Assembly: GCF_018998565.1 (NCBI RefSeq)
Contig: NZ_JAHNZO010000011.1
Coordinates: forward strand, 62,001-126,000
Length of the DNA stretch: 64,000 nucleotides
Source: Paenibacillus oleatilyticus
Lineage (GTDB): Bacteria; Bacillota; Bacilli; Paenibacillales; NBRC-103111
Direction of reading: 5' to 3'
In this document: in pieces, positions 42,373 through 51,075 of the stretch
How positions within the stretch are numbered: position 1 is the stretch's first letter
Layout of the letters: each line of letters begins with the position of its first letter
The notes under the pieces: generated by a model
Told to the model about the DNA's origin: nothing
Database searches by the model: none
Seen by the model: the letters and a program-made list of their open reading frames with translations, nothing else
Position numbers and translations under genes: made by a program

Positions 42373-43146
42373 GTGTCATTAACGTTCGAGGAACGCAAGA
42401 AAACGATTATGGGGCGGCTGCTGCAGGACGAAAAAGTGCAGGTGCATGCGCTGGCCGAGCAGCTGAACGTGTCGCCGGAAACGATCCGGCGGGATCTGGA
42501 CAGGCTGGAGAAGGAAGGCCTGCTCAAAAAAGTGTACGGCGGTGCGGTCAAAACCCGCATGGATAGCTGGGAGCCGCCGTTCATCCAGCGGGAGCAAATG
42601 AACAACGACGCCAAGACGTCCATTGCCAGGCTGGCGGCTTCGCTGATCAAAGAAGGCGAGACGATCATGATCGACAACGGAACGACGACGATGGAGATCG
42701 TCCGTCATTTGCAGAACCGGCCCGACGTGACCGTCGTGACCCATTCCGTACCGGTGCTGCTGCTGGCGATGGAGCTGTTCAAGGGCCGGATTATTTTTGC
42801 CGGCGGCGCGGTCAACGTGAATCAGCAATCCGTCGGGGGAACGCTGACCGAAGCGATGCTGCAGCAGTTCAAAGTGCACAAAGCGTTCATTTCCGTCGGT
42901 GGCATCTCGCTCGTCGAAGGGATTACGGACTATGACTTGAACGAAGCGGGCGTCTCGCGCAAAATGATCGAGCGGGCCGAAGAATCGATCGTCCTGGCCG
43001 ACCATTCGAAATTCGGCAAAACGACATTCGCCAACATCGCGGCGCTGCAGGACATTTCGATGATTATCACCGACAGGGAATGTCCGGCCGACTGGATTCA
43101 TCAGCTGAGAGAGAAGGGCATCGAGATCCTTATTGCGGAGGACTAA
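42373..43146 (+). CDS. DeoR/GlpR-family transcriptional regulator
   Basis: The 257 residues have the DeoR HTH (ERKKTIMGRLLQDEKVQVHA, LAEQLNVSPETIRRDLDRLE, KEGLLKKVYGGAV) and the sugar-phosphate sensor domain (IDNGTTTMEIVRHL, FAGGAVNVNQQSVGGTL, ISVGGISLVEGITDYDLNEA, VLADHSKFGKTTF). It starts at GTG 42373. DeoR proteins sense phosphorylated sugars, so it probably controls the ABC and catabolic genes downstream. A hairpin follows. Confidence 0.9.
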   Translation: MSLTFEERKKTIMGRLLQDEKVQVHALAEQLNVSPETIRRDLDRLEKEGLLKKVYGGAVKTRMDSWEPPFIQREQMNNDAKTSIARLAASLIKEGETIMIDNGTTTMEIVRHLQNRPDVTVVTHSVPVLLLAMELFKGRIIFAGGAVNVNQQSVGGTLTEAMLQQFKVHKAFISVGGISLVEGITDYDLNEAGVSRKMIERAEESIVLADHSKFGKTTFANIAALQDISMIITDRECPADWIHQLREKGIEILIAED

Positions 43147-43167
43147 ACGTAGGATCGTGCGGAACCT

Positions 43168-43197
43168 GGAGCGAGCGGCCGGCTTGCTCTATTTTTG
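43168..43197 (+). terminator. Hairpin terminator after DeoR
   Basis: GAGCGAGC and GCTTGCTC pair with one mismatch around GGCCG, followed by TATTTTTGTTG. Confidence 0.65.
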
Positions 43198-43217
43198 TTG
43201 CGGCAACTTGTTGAACC

Positions 43218-43245
43218 TGCGTTATGAATGCTTAATCTGCGTTAT
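43218..43245. repeat. Direct repeat CTGCGTTAT
   Basis: Two exact copies of CTGCGTTAT, 19 bases apart (start to start), lie 28 bases before the -35 of the sugar-binding gene. This is a good position for binding of the AraC-type response regulator or the DeoR regulator. Confidence 0.5.
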
Positions 43246-43272
43246 TTCAACATCGGGGGAAATCGTTTAGGC

Positions 43273-43300
43273 TTGAGCTATAGCGGGAACAACTTATTAT
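43273..43300 (+). promoter_or_regulatory. Promoter of the sugar ABC operon
   Basis: TTGAGC, a 16-base spacer and TATTAT. A cre-like site begins at the last base of the -10. Confidence 0.6.
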
Positions 43301-43313
43301 GATAGCGCTTACG
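43300..43313. promoter_or_regulatory. cre-like site (carbon catabolite control)
   Basis: TGATAGCGCTTACG matches TGWAANCGNTNWCA at 12 of 14 positions. Placed just after the -10 it should block transcription when CcpA is active. Shares AGCGCTTACGA with the site at 59795. Confidence 0.65.
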
Positions 43314-43358
43314 AACGAATCCCGCCGCCATGTACATTATGAGGGAGGTCGAAATATC

Positions 43359-44684
43359 ATGAACCAAACCATGAATCGCGCGCTGAAAACCGGACTCGTC
43401 TCCGTCCTGTCGGCGGGTCTGCTTGCCGCCTGCGGCGGCGAAGCGAAACCGGGCGAGGTCAAGCAGGGACAAAGCGCGGACAAGCCTTTCGCAGGGCAAA
43501 AGCTGTCGATCGTCACCGCCAACCACCCTTGGGGAGACGCGATCAAAGAGCTGCTTCCGCAATTCGAAGCGAGCACCGGGATGAAGGTGGACGTGCAGAG
43601 CTTTTTCGAGGACCAGTTGGCGCAAAAGCTGACCGTACAGCTGACGGCTGCGTCGGAGACGCCGGACGTATTCATGATGAGCCCGCTCCAGCAAGCGCGG
43701 ATGTTCGTCAAGAACGACTGGATTGCCCCGCTTGACGATTACCTGAAAAAGGACGCCGCCTACGATTTCAACGACTTTTCCAAAGCGTCCGTCAGCTCCA
43801 ATACGGTCAACGAAAAGCTGTACGGCATACCGATTATTACGGAGCAGCACATCTTGTACTACCGCAAGGACCTGCTGGAAAAAGCGGGCATCCCCGTTCC
43901 GAAAACGATGGACGAGCTGCTCGCCGCCGCCAAAAAGCTCCACGATCCGAAGAACGAATTGTACGGCTTCGCCGCCCGCGGGCAGCGTTCTCCGCTCGTC
44001 TCGCAAATCTCGTCGTTCATGTACTCCGAAGGGGGCGACTTTATGAACGGCGACAAGGCGACCGTCAACACGCCGGAAGCGATCAAAGGCATGACCACCT
44101 ATGCCACGCTGCTGAAAGACTTCGGCCCTCCCGGAGTGCTCAACATGTCTTGGCCGCAAGCAATCGGCGTGTTCGCGCAGGGCAAGGCCGCTTTCTTCGC
44201 GGACGCGAATTCGCTCTTCAAGAACACAACCGATCCGGAAAAATCGAAGGTCGCCGACAAGGTCGGCTTCGCCAGCTTCCCGGCGGGCAAGGAAGGTTCG
44301 AAGCCGTTCAACGTTACTTCCTGGAGCCTGGCGATGAATGCCAAATCCAAGAAAAAAGACGCCGCATGGGCCTTCATCCAATGGGCGACGAGCAAAGAGA
44401 CCGTGACGGCCACCCAGAAAAAAGGAAATCCTGGGGCGCGCATGTCGGTATGGAACAGTCCGGAAGGCATCACCGCCTTCCCGAAAGAGCTTGCCGAAGT
44501 GACCAAGGAAACGCAAAAAGGCGGCGTCGACCATTCCGTGCCGTCCGTCGACAAGGTCAGCGAGGCGCGGGACATCATCGGGGCCATCGTTCAGAAGGCG
44601 ATTACCGGCGAAGACATCAAAGCTGCTGCCGAGCAGGCGAACAAGGAGTTTCAAGCCCTGATTGACAAGGAGAGAGGAAAATAA
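43359..44684 (+). CDS. Sugar ABC transporter extracellular substrate-binding lipoprotein
   Basis: From ATG 43359 (GGAGGT nine bases upstream), 441 residues. Lipobox LAAC at residues about 24-27 (LVSVLSAGLLAACGGEA). The mature part is a MalE/UgpB-type binding protein: KLSIVTANHPWGDAIKELLP, LTVQLTAASETPDVFMMSPL, YGIPIITEQHILYYRKDLLE, SWSLAMNAKSKKKDAAWAFI, ISEARDIIGAIVQKAITG-like tail. It binds a carbohydrate or sugar derivative. A stem-loop directly after the stop probably keeps its mRNA above that of the permeases. Confidence 0.92.
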   Translation: MNQTMNRALKTGLVSVLSAGLLAACGGEAKPGEVKQGQSADKPFAGQKLSIVTANHPWGDAIKELLPQFEASTGMKVDVQSFFEDQLAQKLTVQLTAASETPDVFMMSPLQQARMFVKNDWIAPLDDYLKKDAAYDFNDFSKASVSSNTVNEKLYGIPIITEQHILYYRKDLLEKAGIPVPKTMDELLAAAKKLHDPKNELYGFAARGQRSPLVSQISSFMYSEGGDFMNGDKATVNTPEAIKGMTTYATLLKDFGPPGVLNMSWPQAIGVFAQGKAAFFADANSLFKNTTDPEKSKVADKVGFASFPAGKEGSKPFNVTSWSLAMNAKSKKKDAAWAFIQWATSKETVTATQKKGNPGARMSVWNSPEGITAFPKELAEVTKETQKGGVDHSVPSVDKVSEARDIIGAIVQKAITGEDIKAAAEQANKEFQALIDKERGK

Positions 44685-44698
44685 GCGTGCGGAATGGA

Positions 44699-44730
44699 GG
44701 ATGCGCCTATTTGGCGGGCGCATCCTTTTT
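44699..44730 (+). terminator. Intra-operon hairpin between binding protein and permease
   Basis: GGATGCGCC and GGCGCATCC form a perfect 9-bp stem, followed by TTTTTG. It lies 15 bases after the binding-protein stop and 28 bases before the permease start, so it probably acts as a leaky terminator or mRNA 3' stabiliser. Confidence 0.8.
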
Positions 44731-44757
44731 GCTTGACAAGTCGAAGTGGAGGAGATG

Positions 44758-45645
44758 ATGCATATGCCGACGAACTGGTTCGACCGGAACCTGAAATGGA
44801 TTTACACGATGCCCGCCGTTTTGTTCGTCCTGCTGATGATGGTTTTCCCTATTTTGTACACGTTCCGCATCAGCTTCTACGAATGGAGCATGTCGTCGGC
44901 GACGCCGCCGAAATGGGTGGGGCTTGCCAATTATACAACGCTGCTTTCCGACTCCCGGTTCTGGCAGGCAGTTCAAAATACGTTCGTGTTCTCGGCCGGC
45001 GCGCTGATTTTTGAAACGGTGCTCGGCGTCGCGATCGCCATGCTGCTGTACCGCGATTTTCGCGGCAAAAATTTCGTCAAAACGTTGTTTCTGCTGCCGA
45101 TGGTGGCGACGCCCGTCGCGATGGGGCTCGTCTGGGTGCTGATTTACGAGCCGTCCATCGGCCTCGCCAACCATGTGCTTAAGGCGTTCGGTCTGGAGCC
45201 GCAGCTCTGGATCGCATCGCCGACGCAGGCGATTCCTTCGCTTATCGTGATCGACGTCTGGGAATGGACGCCGATGATCGCGCTCATCGTGATGGCCGGG
45301 CTGTCGACACTTCCATCGGAGCCTTATGAAGCCGCCGATGTGGACGGGGCAACGGCCTGGCAAAAATTCGTTCATCTTACGCTGCCGATGCTGCGCCCGA
45401 CGATTATGGTCGCCTTTATGCTGCGTCTGATCGACGTGCTCAAGACGTTCGACATCATTTACTCCACGACGCAGGGCGGCCCGAACATGAAGTCCGAAAC
45501 GCTGAACATTTACGGCTATACGCTCGGCTTTCAGTATTTCAAGCTTGGGCTGGCCTCGTCGCTGCTGGTCGTATTTTTCGCGCTTGTGATGGGATTCACG
45601 CTGCTGCTGATCTGGTTCCGCAAACGTCTGGAGGGAGCGACATGA
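44758..45645 (+). CDS. Sugar ABC transporter permease (MalF/UgpA type)
   Basis: About 295 residues (start at one of ATG 44755, 44758 or 44764; GGAGGAG overlaps the region). Six hydrophobic helices and the EAA loop EPYEAADVDGATAWQKFVHL with TLPMLRPT. It forms the membrane channel with the next gene. No ATPase gene is present, so a shared MsmX-like ATPase encoded elsewhere is expected, as in other Bacillales sugar systems. Confidence 0.92.
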   Translation: MHMPTNWFDRNLKWIYTMPAVLFVLLMMVFPILYTFRISFYEWSMSSATPPKWVGLANYTTLLSDSRFWQAVQNTFVFSAGALIFETVLGVAIAMLLYRDFRGKNFVKTLFLLPMVATPVAMGLVWVLIYEPSIGLANHVLKAFGLEPQLWIASPTQAIPSLIVIDVWEWTPMIALIVMAGLSTLPSEPYEAADVDGATAWQKFVHLTLPMLRPTIMVAFMLRLIDVLKTFDIIYSTTQGGPNMKSETLNIYGYTLGFQYFKLGLASSLLVVFFALVMGFTLLLIWFRKRLEGAT

Positions 45646-46463
45646 AGAAGAAAAAACAAAAGATCACCAATGCCGTCTTATCGGGACTGACGCTGCTCGT
45701 CGTGCTCGTGTTCTCGTTCCCGTTCATCTGGATGCTGCTCGCTTCCTTCAAGACGCAGTCGCAGATCATGTCGACCGGCCAATTTTTCGTCTTCGAGCCT
45801 ACCGGCAAAAATTATGCAAGCGTATTCGGTCAATACGATTTCTTGATCTTCATCTGGAACAGCTTCTTCGTTGCGGCGGGCTCGACGATCGGCTCGCTTC
45901 TTCTGGGACTGCCTGCGGCTTACGCGATCGCCCGCTACCGCCTGCAGGGACTCGGCCTTGTCATTCTTGTCGCGCGAATCATTCCCGGCATTACGTTCCT
46001 GATTCCGTGGTTTATCATTTTTTCGAAGCTGGGTCTCGTTGACAGCTTTACGTCGCTCATTTTAAGCCATATGCTGGTAGGACTGCCCTTTATCATCTGG
46101 ATCATGATATCATTCTTTGAGGGGCTTCCGACCGAAATCGAGGAGGCCGGGCTGATCGACGGCTGCACCCGTTCCCAAGTGTTCCGGCGCGTCGTGCTTC
46201 CGATCTCGGGGCCTGGCATTATTACCTCTTCGCTGCTATCCTTTATTTTTTCATGGAACAATTTTATGTTCTCGATCATTCTGGCCGGCGATCGTACGAA
46301 AACGCTTCCCGTCGCCGTCTACAACTTCATGTCCTACTCCGAAATCAATTGGGGGGCTCTCATGGCCGCAGCCTGCATCATTACGCTGCCCGTACTGATT
46401 ATTGCGCTGCTTGCGCAGCGGTATATCGTCAGCGGCCTGTCGGCGGGGGCGGTGAAAGGGTAA
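45642..46463 (+). CDS. Sugar ABC transporter permease (MalG/UgpE type)
   Basis: 273 residues overlapping the first permease by four bases (ATGA). Six helices with a Lys-rich N-terminus; EAA motif EIEEAGLIDGCTRSQVFRRV, VLPISGPGIITSSLLSFIFS. The preceding ILSHMLVGLPFIIWIMISFF is typical. It pairs with the upstream permease. Confidence 0.92.
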   Translation: MKKKKQKITNAVLSGLTLLVVLVFSFPFIWMLLASFKTQSQIMSTGQFFVFEPTGKNYASVFGQYDFLIFIWNSFFVAAGSTIGSLLLGLPAAYAIARYRLQGLGLVILVARIIPGITFLIPWFIIFSKLGLVDSFTSLILSHMLVGLPFIIWIMISFFEGLPTEIEEAGLIDGCTRSQVFRRVVLPISGPGIITSSLLSFIFSWNNFMFSIILAGDRTKTLPVAVYNFMSYSEINWGALMAAACIITLPVLIIALLAQRYIVSGLSAGAVKG

Positions 46464-46565
46464 TACCTGCGGGGAACGGCCAGGGCGGAGAACGGCGCTT
46501 TTATCGTTATGGTTGGGAATCGGATGGCTGGCGCATACTACAATTCCGCAAGGAGCAGTGACATC

Positions 46566-48320
46566 ATGACGGGAAAGCCAACGATATTCACCAAGGTATT
46601 AGTGCTCATTGCATTGCTGCTTACGCCCGTGCTTTTTCTCTACATTTACACCAATCAAGTCAGCGTGAACGTCGTGCGGGAAGAAATTCAGTCGTCGAGT
46701 CTCAACCGACTGTCCTTTTTCCTGCAGCAGTTTGATTCGACGGTCGAACAGCTTGCGATGCTTCCCATTATTCTGAATTCGGACCCTTACCTGCGCGAAT
46801 TTGTCGACCGCAGATCGGACAAGCCATACGATAAGCTGAAGGAACAGACCCGCCTGATGCAAAAAATCAGCCTGCAGAGCGTTTCCGCCGCCTGGACGAA
46901 CGATTTGACGGTTTATTTGCCCAAAGACCAGCTTGTCATATCTTCCAATATATTTAAGTCCTATGACCCCAGGGATATCGACAAATTCGCACCGCTTAAA
47001 AGCTGGACTTACGACGGGACCGTACGGGGCGACGCCCGGACGCCGGGGGCCCGCTTCACCCGCCAGATCGTCGATCCGCTTGGGGCAACCGATCCATCCG
47101 CGATCCAGGCGATGATTCAGGTCAGCTTTCCGGTTGCCAACATCTCCGCCATGCTCGATCAGGTGAAAACGGGCGGCAAAGGCGATCCGTTTTTGTACCG
47201 GGGCGGCTTTGGCCCGATCGGCAGCGCCACGCTGAACGACGGCTCCGTGCAGGCCATCGTTCATATGCTGGAAGGACAATCGCTGGAAGAAAGCGGTCAC
47301 TTCGTCGCGACGGTCGCCGGTCGGCAGGTTGCCGTCTACTATGTCAAGTCGAGACAGCTTGGCTGGTACCTGGTCGATTACGTGCCCGTCGACAGCATTT
47401 TGGCGCCGATCCGCAAGACGAATCTGCTGTTCTACACAGCGCTCGGCTTGCTGCTAGGCATGAGCTGTTTGGCCGCTTATTTGCTTTACCGGAACGTCCA
47501 GAAGCCGATCGGCAAGCTGCTGAACGGCGTGCGGCTGCTCAAGAAGGGAGACTTGTCCGCACGCATCCGTTACCGGCCTAACAACGAATTCGACTTCCTG
47601 ATCGACCGGTTTAACGAGATGGCCGAACAGATTCAAGATTTGGTGCAGCGGGTATACGCCGAGAAAATCCGGCTTCACGAAGCGACGCTCAAGCAGCTTC
47701 AGGCGCAGATCAATCCGCATTTTTTGTATAACAGCCTGTTCTTTATCGTCAATACCGCGATGCTGGAGGATACGAGGTCGGTCGTGGCGATGGCGCACAA
47801 TCTTGCCGAATATTACCGCTACACCACGCGTATGGAAAACCGGACGGCGGCGCTTGGCGAAGAAATGAAGCTCGTGGCCAATTACTTGACCATTCACAAT
47901 CTGCGGCTCGGACGGCTTCACTGCGAGCTGGACGTCCCGGAGACGATGCTGGCGCTGCATATCCCGCGCTTGCTGCTGCAGCCGATTGTGGAGAATGCCA
48001 TCGTTCACGGCATCGAGAACAAGCCGGGGGAAGCCGTCATCCGGGTATCCGGAAGCGTATGCGAAGGCTCGTGCCAGATCGTCGTGGACGACAACGGCCT
48101 CGGCATGACGGATGAGGCGATCACCCGTATAGAGCAGCAGCTTGCGCTGCCGCAGGAGGCCTCATCGGGCTTCGGGATGTGGAACGTGCACCAGCGCTTG
48201 CGTTACGTCTTCGGCGAAGGCGCAGGGCTCAAGCTTTCGCACAGTCCGCTCGGCGGGCTGCGCGTCACGTTGACATGGGGGAGGGATTCGGAGCATGGCG
48301 CAGCTATTGATCGTGGATGA
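46566..48320 (+). CDS. Sensor histidine kinase, YesM family
   Basis: From ATG 46566 (AAGGAG ten bases upstream), 584 residues. Helix 1 (VLVLIALLLTPVLFLYIY), an extracellular dCACHE-like domain (about residues 35-285), helix 2 (TALGLLLGMSCLAAYLLYRN), a HAMP domain (VQKPIGKLLNGVRLLKKGDL), then the His_kinase domain with phospho-acceptor His in QINPHFLYNSLFFIVNTA and the ATPase N box (QPIVENAIVHGIENK) and G box (DDNGLGMTDEAI). It senses an extracellular sugar or polymer and partners with the next gene (26-base overlap). Confidence 0.92.
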   Translation: MTGKPTIFTKVLVLIALLLTPVLFLYIYTNQVSVNVVREEIQSSSLNRLSFFLQQFDSTVEQLAMLPIILNSDPYLREFVDRRSDKPYDKLKEQTRLMQKISLQSVSAAWTNDLTVYLPKDQLVISSNIFKSYDPRDIDKFAPLKSWTYDGTVRGDARTPGARFTRQIVDPLGATDPSAIQAMIQVSFPVANISAMLDQVKTGGKGDPFLYRGGFGPIGSATLNDGSVQAIVHMLEGQSLEESGHFVATVAGRQVAVYYVKSRQLGWYLVDYVPVDSILAPIRKTNLLFYTALGLLLGMSCLAAYLLYRNVQKPIGKLLNGVRLLKKGDLSARIRYRPNNEFDFLIDRFNEMAEQIQDLVQRVYAEKIRLHEATLKQLQAQINPHFLYNSLFFIVNTAMLEDTRSVVAMAHNLAEYYRYTTRMENRTAALGEEMKLVANYLTIHNLRLGRLHCELDVPETMLALHIPRLLLQPIVENAIVHGIENKPGEAVIRVSGSVCEGSCQIVVDDNGLGMTDEAITRIEQQLALPQEASSGFGMWNVHQRLRYVFGEGAGLKLSHSPLGGLRVTLTWGRDSEHGAAIDRG

Positions 48321-49959
48321 CGAGGCCCACGTGGTGGAACGTCTCGCCGAGCTCGTCCCATGGGAGCGAATCGGCATCGCCGCCGTGCATAAGGCCTATT
48401 CGGCGTTCGAAGCGCTCGATCTGCTGAATGCGCATGCGTTCGACATCGTCATTTCGGATATCCGGATGCCGGGAATGTCTGGCCTTGAGCTTTCCCGGCA
48501 GGTGCGGGACAAATGGCCCAAAACAAAATGCATCCTGCTGTCGGGCTACGCCGAGTTCGAATATGCCAAGGAAGCGATTGCCAACGGTACCGCAAGCTAT
48601 TTGCTCAAGCCGGTAACCGACGAAGAGCTGCTGGACACGGTTTCAGGCGTTCTGGAGACGGTTCGGGAGGAATGGAACGCGGTAATTTCCCAGGAGCGGA
48701 TCGCCCGGACGCTGCGCGAAAACTTGCCGCAGCTGCGGAGCACGCTGCTTGGCGAGCTGCTCCTTGGCAAACGCTACGCCGAGGCCGACCTCCGGGACAA
48801 AATGGAGATGCTCGGCGTGCCCGATTTGTTCGGGAAGCCGGTTTCGCTGCTGCTCGTCCGTCTCGAAAAGCCGTTCTACGGCTACGATCCGCGGGGCCTT
48901 GCGCTCGTAGAATACGCGGCGGGCAATATCGCCGGGGAGTTATTCGCGCCGGGCTTTCAGCTTTGGGCCGGCAAAGACACGTACGATTATCTGGTATTCG
49001 CCGTATCGCCGGAAGCTGGCGAAGGGGAGGAGGAGCGGCAGCAGGCGCTCGAACGTGCGGCCGAGCAATTGCAGGAGGCGATCCACGCCTATCTGAAAGG
49101 CGAAGCAACGATTGTCATCAGCCGGGAAGGAACGTTCCCCGGCGATGTGGCTGCGCTGTACGACGGCACGTTGTCTGCTTTGCGGAGAAGGGTCGGGAAC
49201 GAGCAGGACCTGATTCTGACTGCGGCGGACGGGCTGCCCGCACGGACGGAGCTGCGCTCCCTCGCATCGCTGTACGAGCTTCCGTCGCTTGCGCAGCTGC
49301 TTGAGGCCGGCCAATGGGATGCGGCGGAACAGCGGATCGAGCGTATTTTCGGCGAGCTGCAGTCGAGGAGCGGCTGCATTCAGGAGCTGCTGCTCGAAGC
49401 TTATTTCGCCATCGCCTCGGCAGTGTCTTCCTATGCGCATAAGAACGGCCGGCCGCTCTCCGGGCTGATCGGGCCGGGCTACGACCAATTGCTGCAGGGC
49501 GTGCCGTACCGTTCCATCCGGCATCTGCAGGATTGGTCGGTGGCGCTCATGAACAGCCTGCGCTGCGAAACCGAAAGCGAAACAAAGCGCTCGCGGGCGA
49601 AGCTGATCGCCGATGTCCGGCAGTTCGTCGAGCGGCGGCTGGCGGAGGATGTTTCTTTGACGGCGATAGCCGAGCATGTGTATATGCATCCGGTTTATAT
49701 TTCCAAAATTTACAAACGGGAAACCGGCGAAAACGTAAGCGATTACGTCCATCGGCTCCGCATGGAGAAGGCGGTCCATCTGCTGCTGCACACCCCTGGC
49801 AAAATTTACGAAATTGCAGCGGACGTCGGCTATCAGCGGGCGCATTCGTTTATCAACGTATTTAAAAAGCATACGGGACTGACGCCCCAGGAATACCGGG
49901 ACAAGTATGCTTCCCCACAATCGGATTACGAGGTGAAACGTCATGACACAACAACCTGA
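48295..49959 (+). CDS. Response regulator with AraC DNA-binding domain (YesN-like)
   Basis: 554 residues. Receiver domain: LLIVDDEAHVVERLAEL, phosphoacceptor Asp in VISDIRMPGMSG (residue about 55), LLKPVTDEELL. A long middle region (about 140-430), then the AraC HTH pair VSLTAIAEHVYMHPVYISKI, KIYEIAADVGYQRAHSFINV, FKKHTGLTPQEYRD. It activates the neighbouring transport/catabolic genes when phosphorylated by the YesM-type kinase. It overlaps the kinase and the next enzyme gene (17 bases). Confidence 0.92.
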   Translation: MAQLLIVDDEAHVVERLAELVPWERIGIAAVHKAYSAFEALDLLNAHAFDIVISDIRMPGMSGLELSRQVRDKWPKTKCILLSGYAEFEYAKEAIANGTASYLLKPVTDEELLDTVSGVLETVREEWNAVISQERIARTLRENLPQLRSTLLGELLLGKRYAEADLRDKMEMLGVPDLFGKPVSLLLVRLEKPFYGYDPRGLALVEYAAGNIAGELFAPGFQLWAGKDTYDYLVFAVSPEAGEGEEERQQALERAAEQLQEAIHAYLKGEATIVISREGTFPGDVAALYDGTLSALRRRVGNEQDLILTAADGLPARTELRSLASLYELPSLAQLLEAGQWDAAEQRIERIFGELQSRSGCIQELLLEAYFAIASAVSSYAHKNGRPLSGLIGPGYDQLLQGVPYRSIRHLQDWSVALMNSLRCETESETKRSRAKLIADVRQFVERRLAEDVSLTAIAEHVYMHPVYISKIYKRETGENVSDYVHRLRMEKAVHLLLHTPGKIYEIAADVGYQRAHSFINVFKKHTGLTPQEYRDKYASPQSDYEVKRHDTTT

Positions 49960-51049
49960 AGCGCTTTATCCGGCTACGCCGTATGCGTTCGTCGACCTCG
50001 ACACGGTCGAGCGGAATATCCGGCGAATGTCCGACAAGCTGGCTCTATACAGGATCAAGCACCGGCCTCATATCAAAACGCACAAATCATTGCGCTTCGC
50101 GGGCATGCAGCTCGCTGCCGGAGCGGTCGGCATTACCGTGGCGAAGCTTTCGGAAGCAGAAACGTTCGCGGAATTGGGCATCGACGATATTTTGATCGCC
50201 TTCCCCGTCATCGGAGAGCGCAACCTTGAACGGCTGGAGCGGCTGCACCGCCGGATTACCGTTGCGGTAACCGTCGACAGCTGGGAAGGGGCGGTTGGCC
50301 TCTCCGCCGTCGGGGTCCGATCCGGGAAGCCGGTGCCCGTCCTGATCGAGCTGGACGGCGGACTGCATCGCGGCGGCCGGCAGCCGGGCAAGGATATTGT
50401 CGATTTCGCCGTGCGGCTCCGTGAACTGCCGGGCATCGACATCGAAGGCGTGATGGCTTATTTCGGGCTGATCTACCGGAGCGGGGACCCGGGTGCGGTT
50501 GCCGCTGCGGTGCAGGCCGAATCGGAGACGCTTGGCCGGGTCGTTGCGGATTTGCGCCAAGCGGGCTTTGCGGTCAACACGATCAGCTCAGGCTCCACGC
50601 CCACCGCCAAAATGTGCGAGCATGCCGCGGGCGTGACGGAGGTGCGGGCAGGCAACTATATTTTCAACGACGTATCGGCCGTCCAAATGGGGCTTGCGGA
50701 GGAAGCGGATTGCGCGCTGCGGGTCGCGGCTACCGTCGTCAGCTTGCCGCTGCCGGGCATGGCGACGATCGACGCGGGAACCAAGGCGCTGACGAGCGAT
50801 CGGGCGCACCATGGTGACGGCTTCGGCATCGTCGTCGGGAAGCCGGACGTTACGATCGCCGCGCTCAACGAAGAGCACGGCATGCTGCGGTTCGATCCGG
50901 ATAAGGTGTCCCTGTCCATCGGCGAGCGGATCGACATTATTCCGAACCATTCGTGCGTCATTCCGAATTTGAACGATGCGATTTACGGCGTACGCAGCGG
51001 CATCGTGACAGAACAAATTAAGGTCGATGCCCGCGGCTGTAATTATTAA
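49943..51049 (+). CDS. D-threonine-aldolase/D-serine-dehydratase-like PLP enzyme
   Basis: 368 residues. Alanine-racemase-type N-terminal barrel: YAFVDLDTVERNIRRMSDKL, the PLP lysine in RPHIKTHKS (residue 45), LIELDGGLHRGG, ISSGSTPTA, TEVRAGNYIFNDV. The C-terminal domain ends with PNHSCVIPNLNDAIYGV, whose His and Cys match the zinc site of D-serine dehydratase and the metal site of D-threonine aldolase. It likely acts on a beta-hydroxy D-amino acid: either eliminating water to a keto acid or splitting it to glycine and an aldehyde. The overlap with the response regulator gene puts it in the sugar-responsive operon. Confidence 0.88.
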   Translation: MTQQPEALYPATPYAFVDLDTVERNIRRMSDKLALYRIKHRPHIKTHKSLRFAGMQLAAGAVGITVAKLSEAETFAELGIDDILIAFPVIGERNLERLERLHRRITVAVTVDSWEGAVGLSAVGVRSGKPVPVLIELDGGLHRGGRQPGKDIVDFAVRLRELPGIDIEGVMAYFGLIYRSGDPGAVAAAVQAESETLGRVVADLRQAGFAVNTISSGSTPTAKMCEHAAGVTEVRAGNYIFNDVSAVQMGLAEEADCALRVAATVVSLPLPGMATIDAGTKALTSDRAHHGDGFGIVVGKPDVTIAALNEEHGMLRFDPDKVSLSIGERIDIIPNHSCVIPNLNDAIYGVRSGIVTEQIKVDARGCNY

Positions 51050-51075
51050 CGCGAAGGATCGGAGGGAGCCGCAAG

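Noticed and set aside
43278-44723. Long minus-strand open frame of about 480 codons opposite the sugar-binding gene
   Set aside because: Arg/Leu/His-rich translation typical of antisense of GC-rich genes; the plus strand has a signal peptide, family motifs and ribosome binding site.
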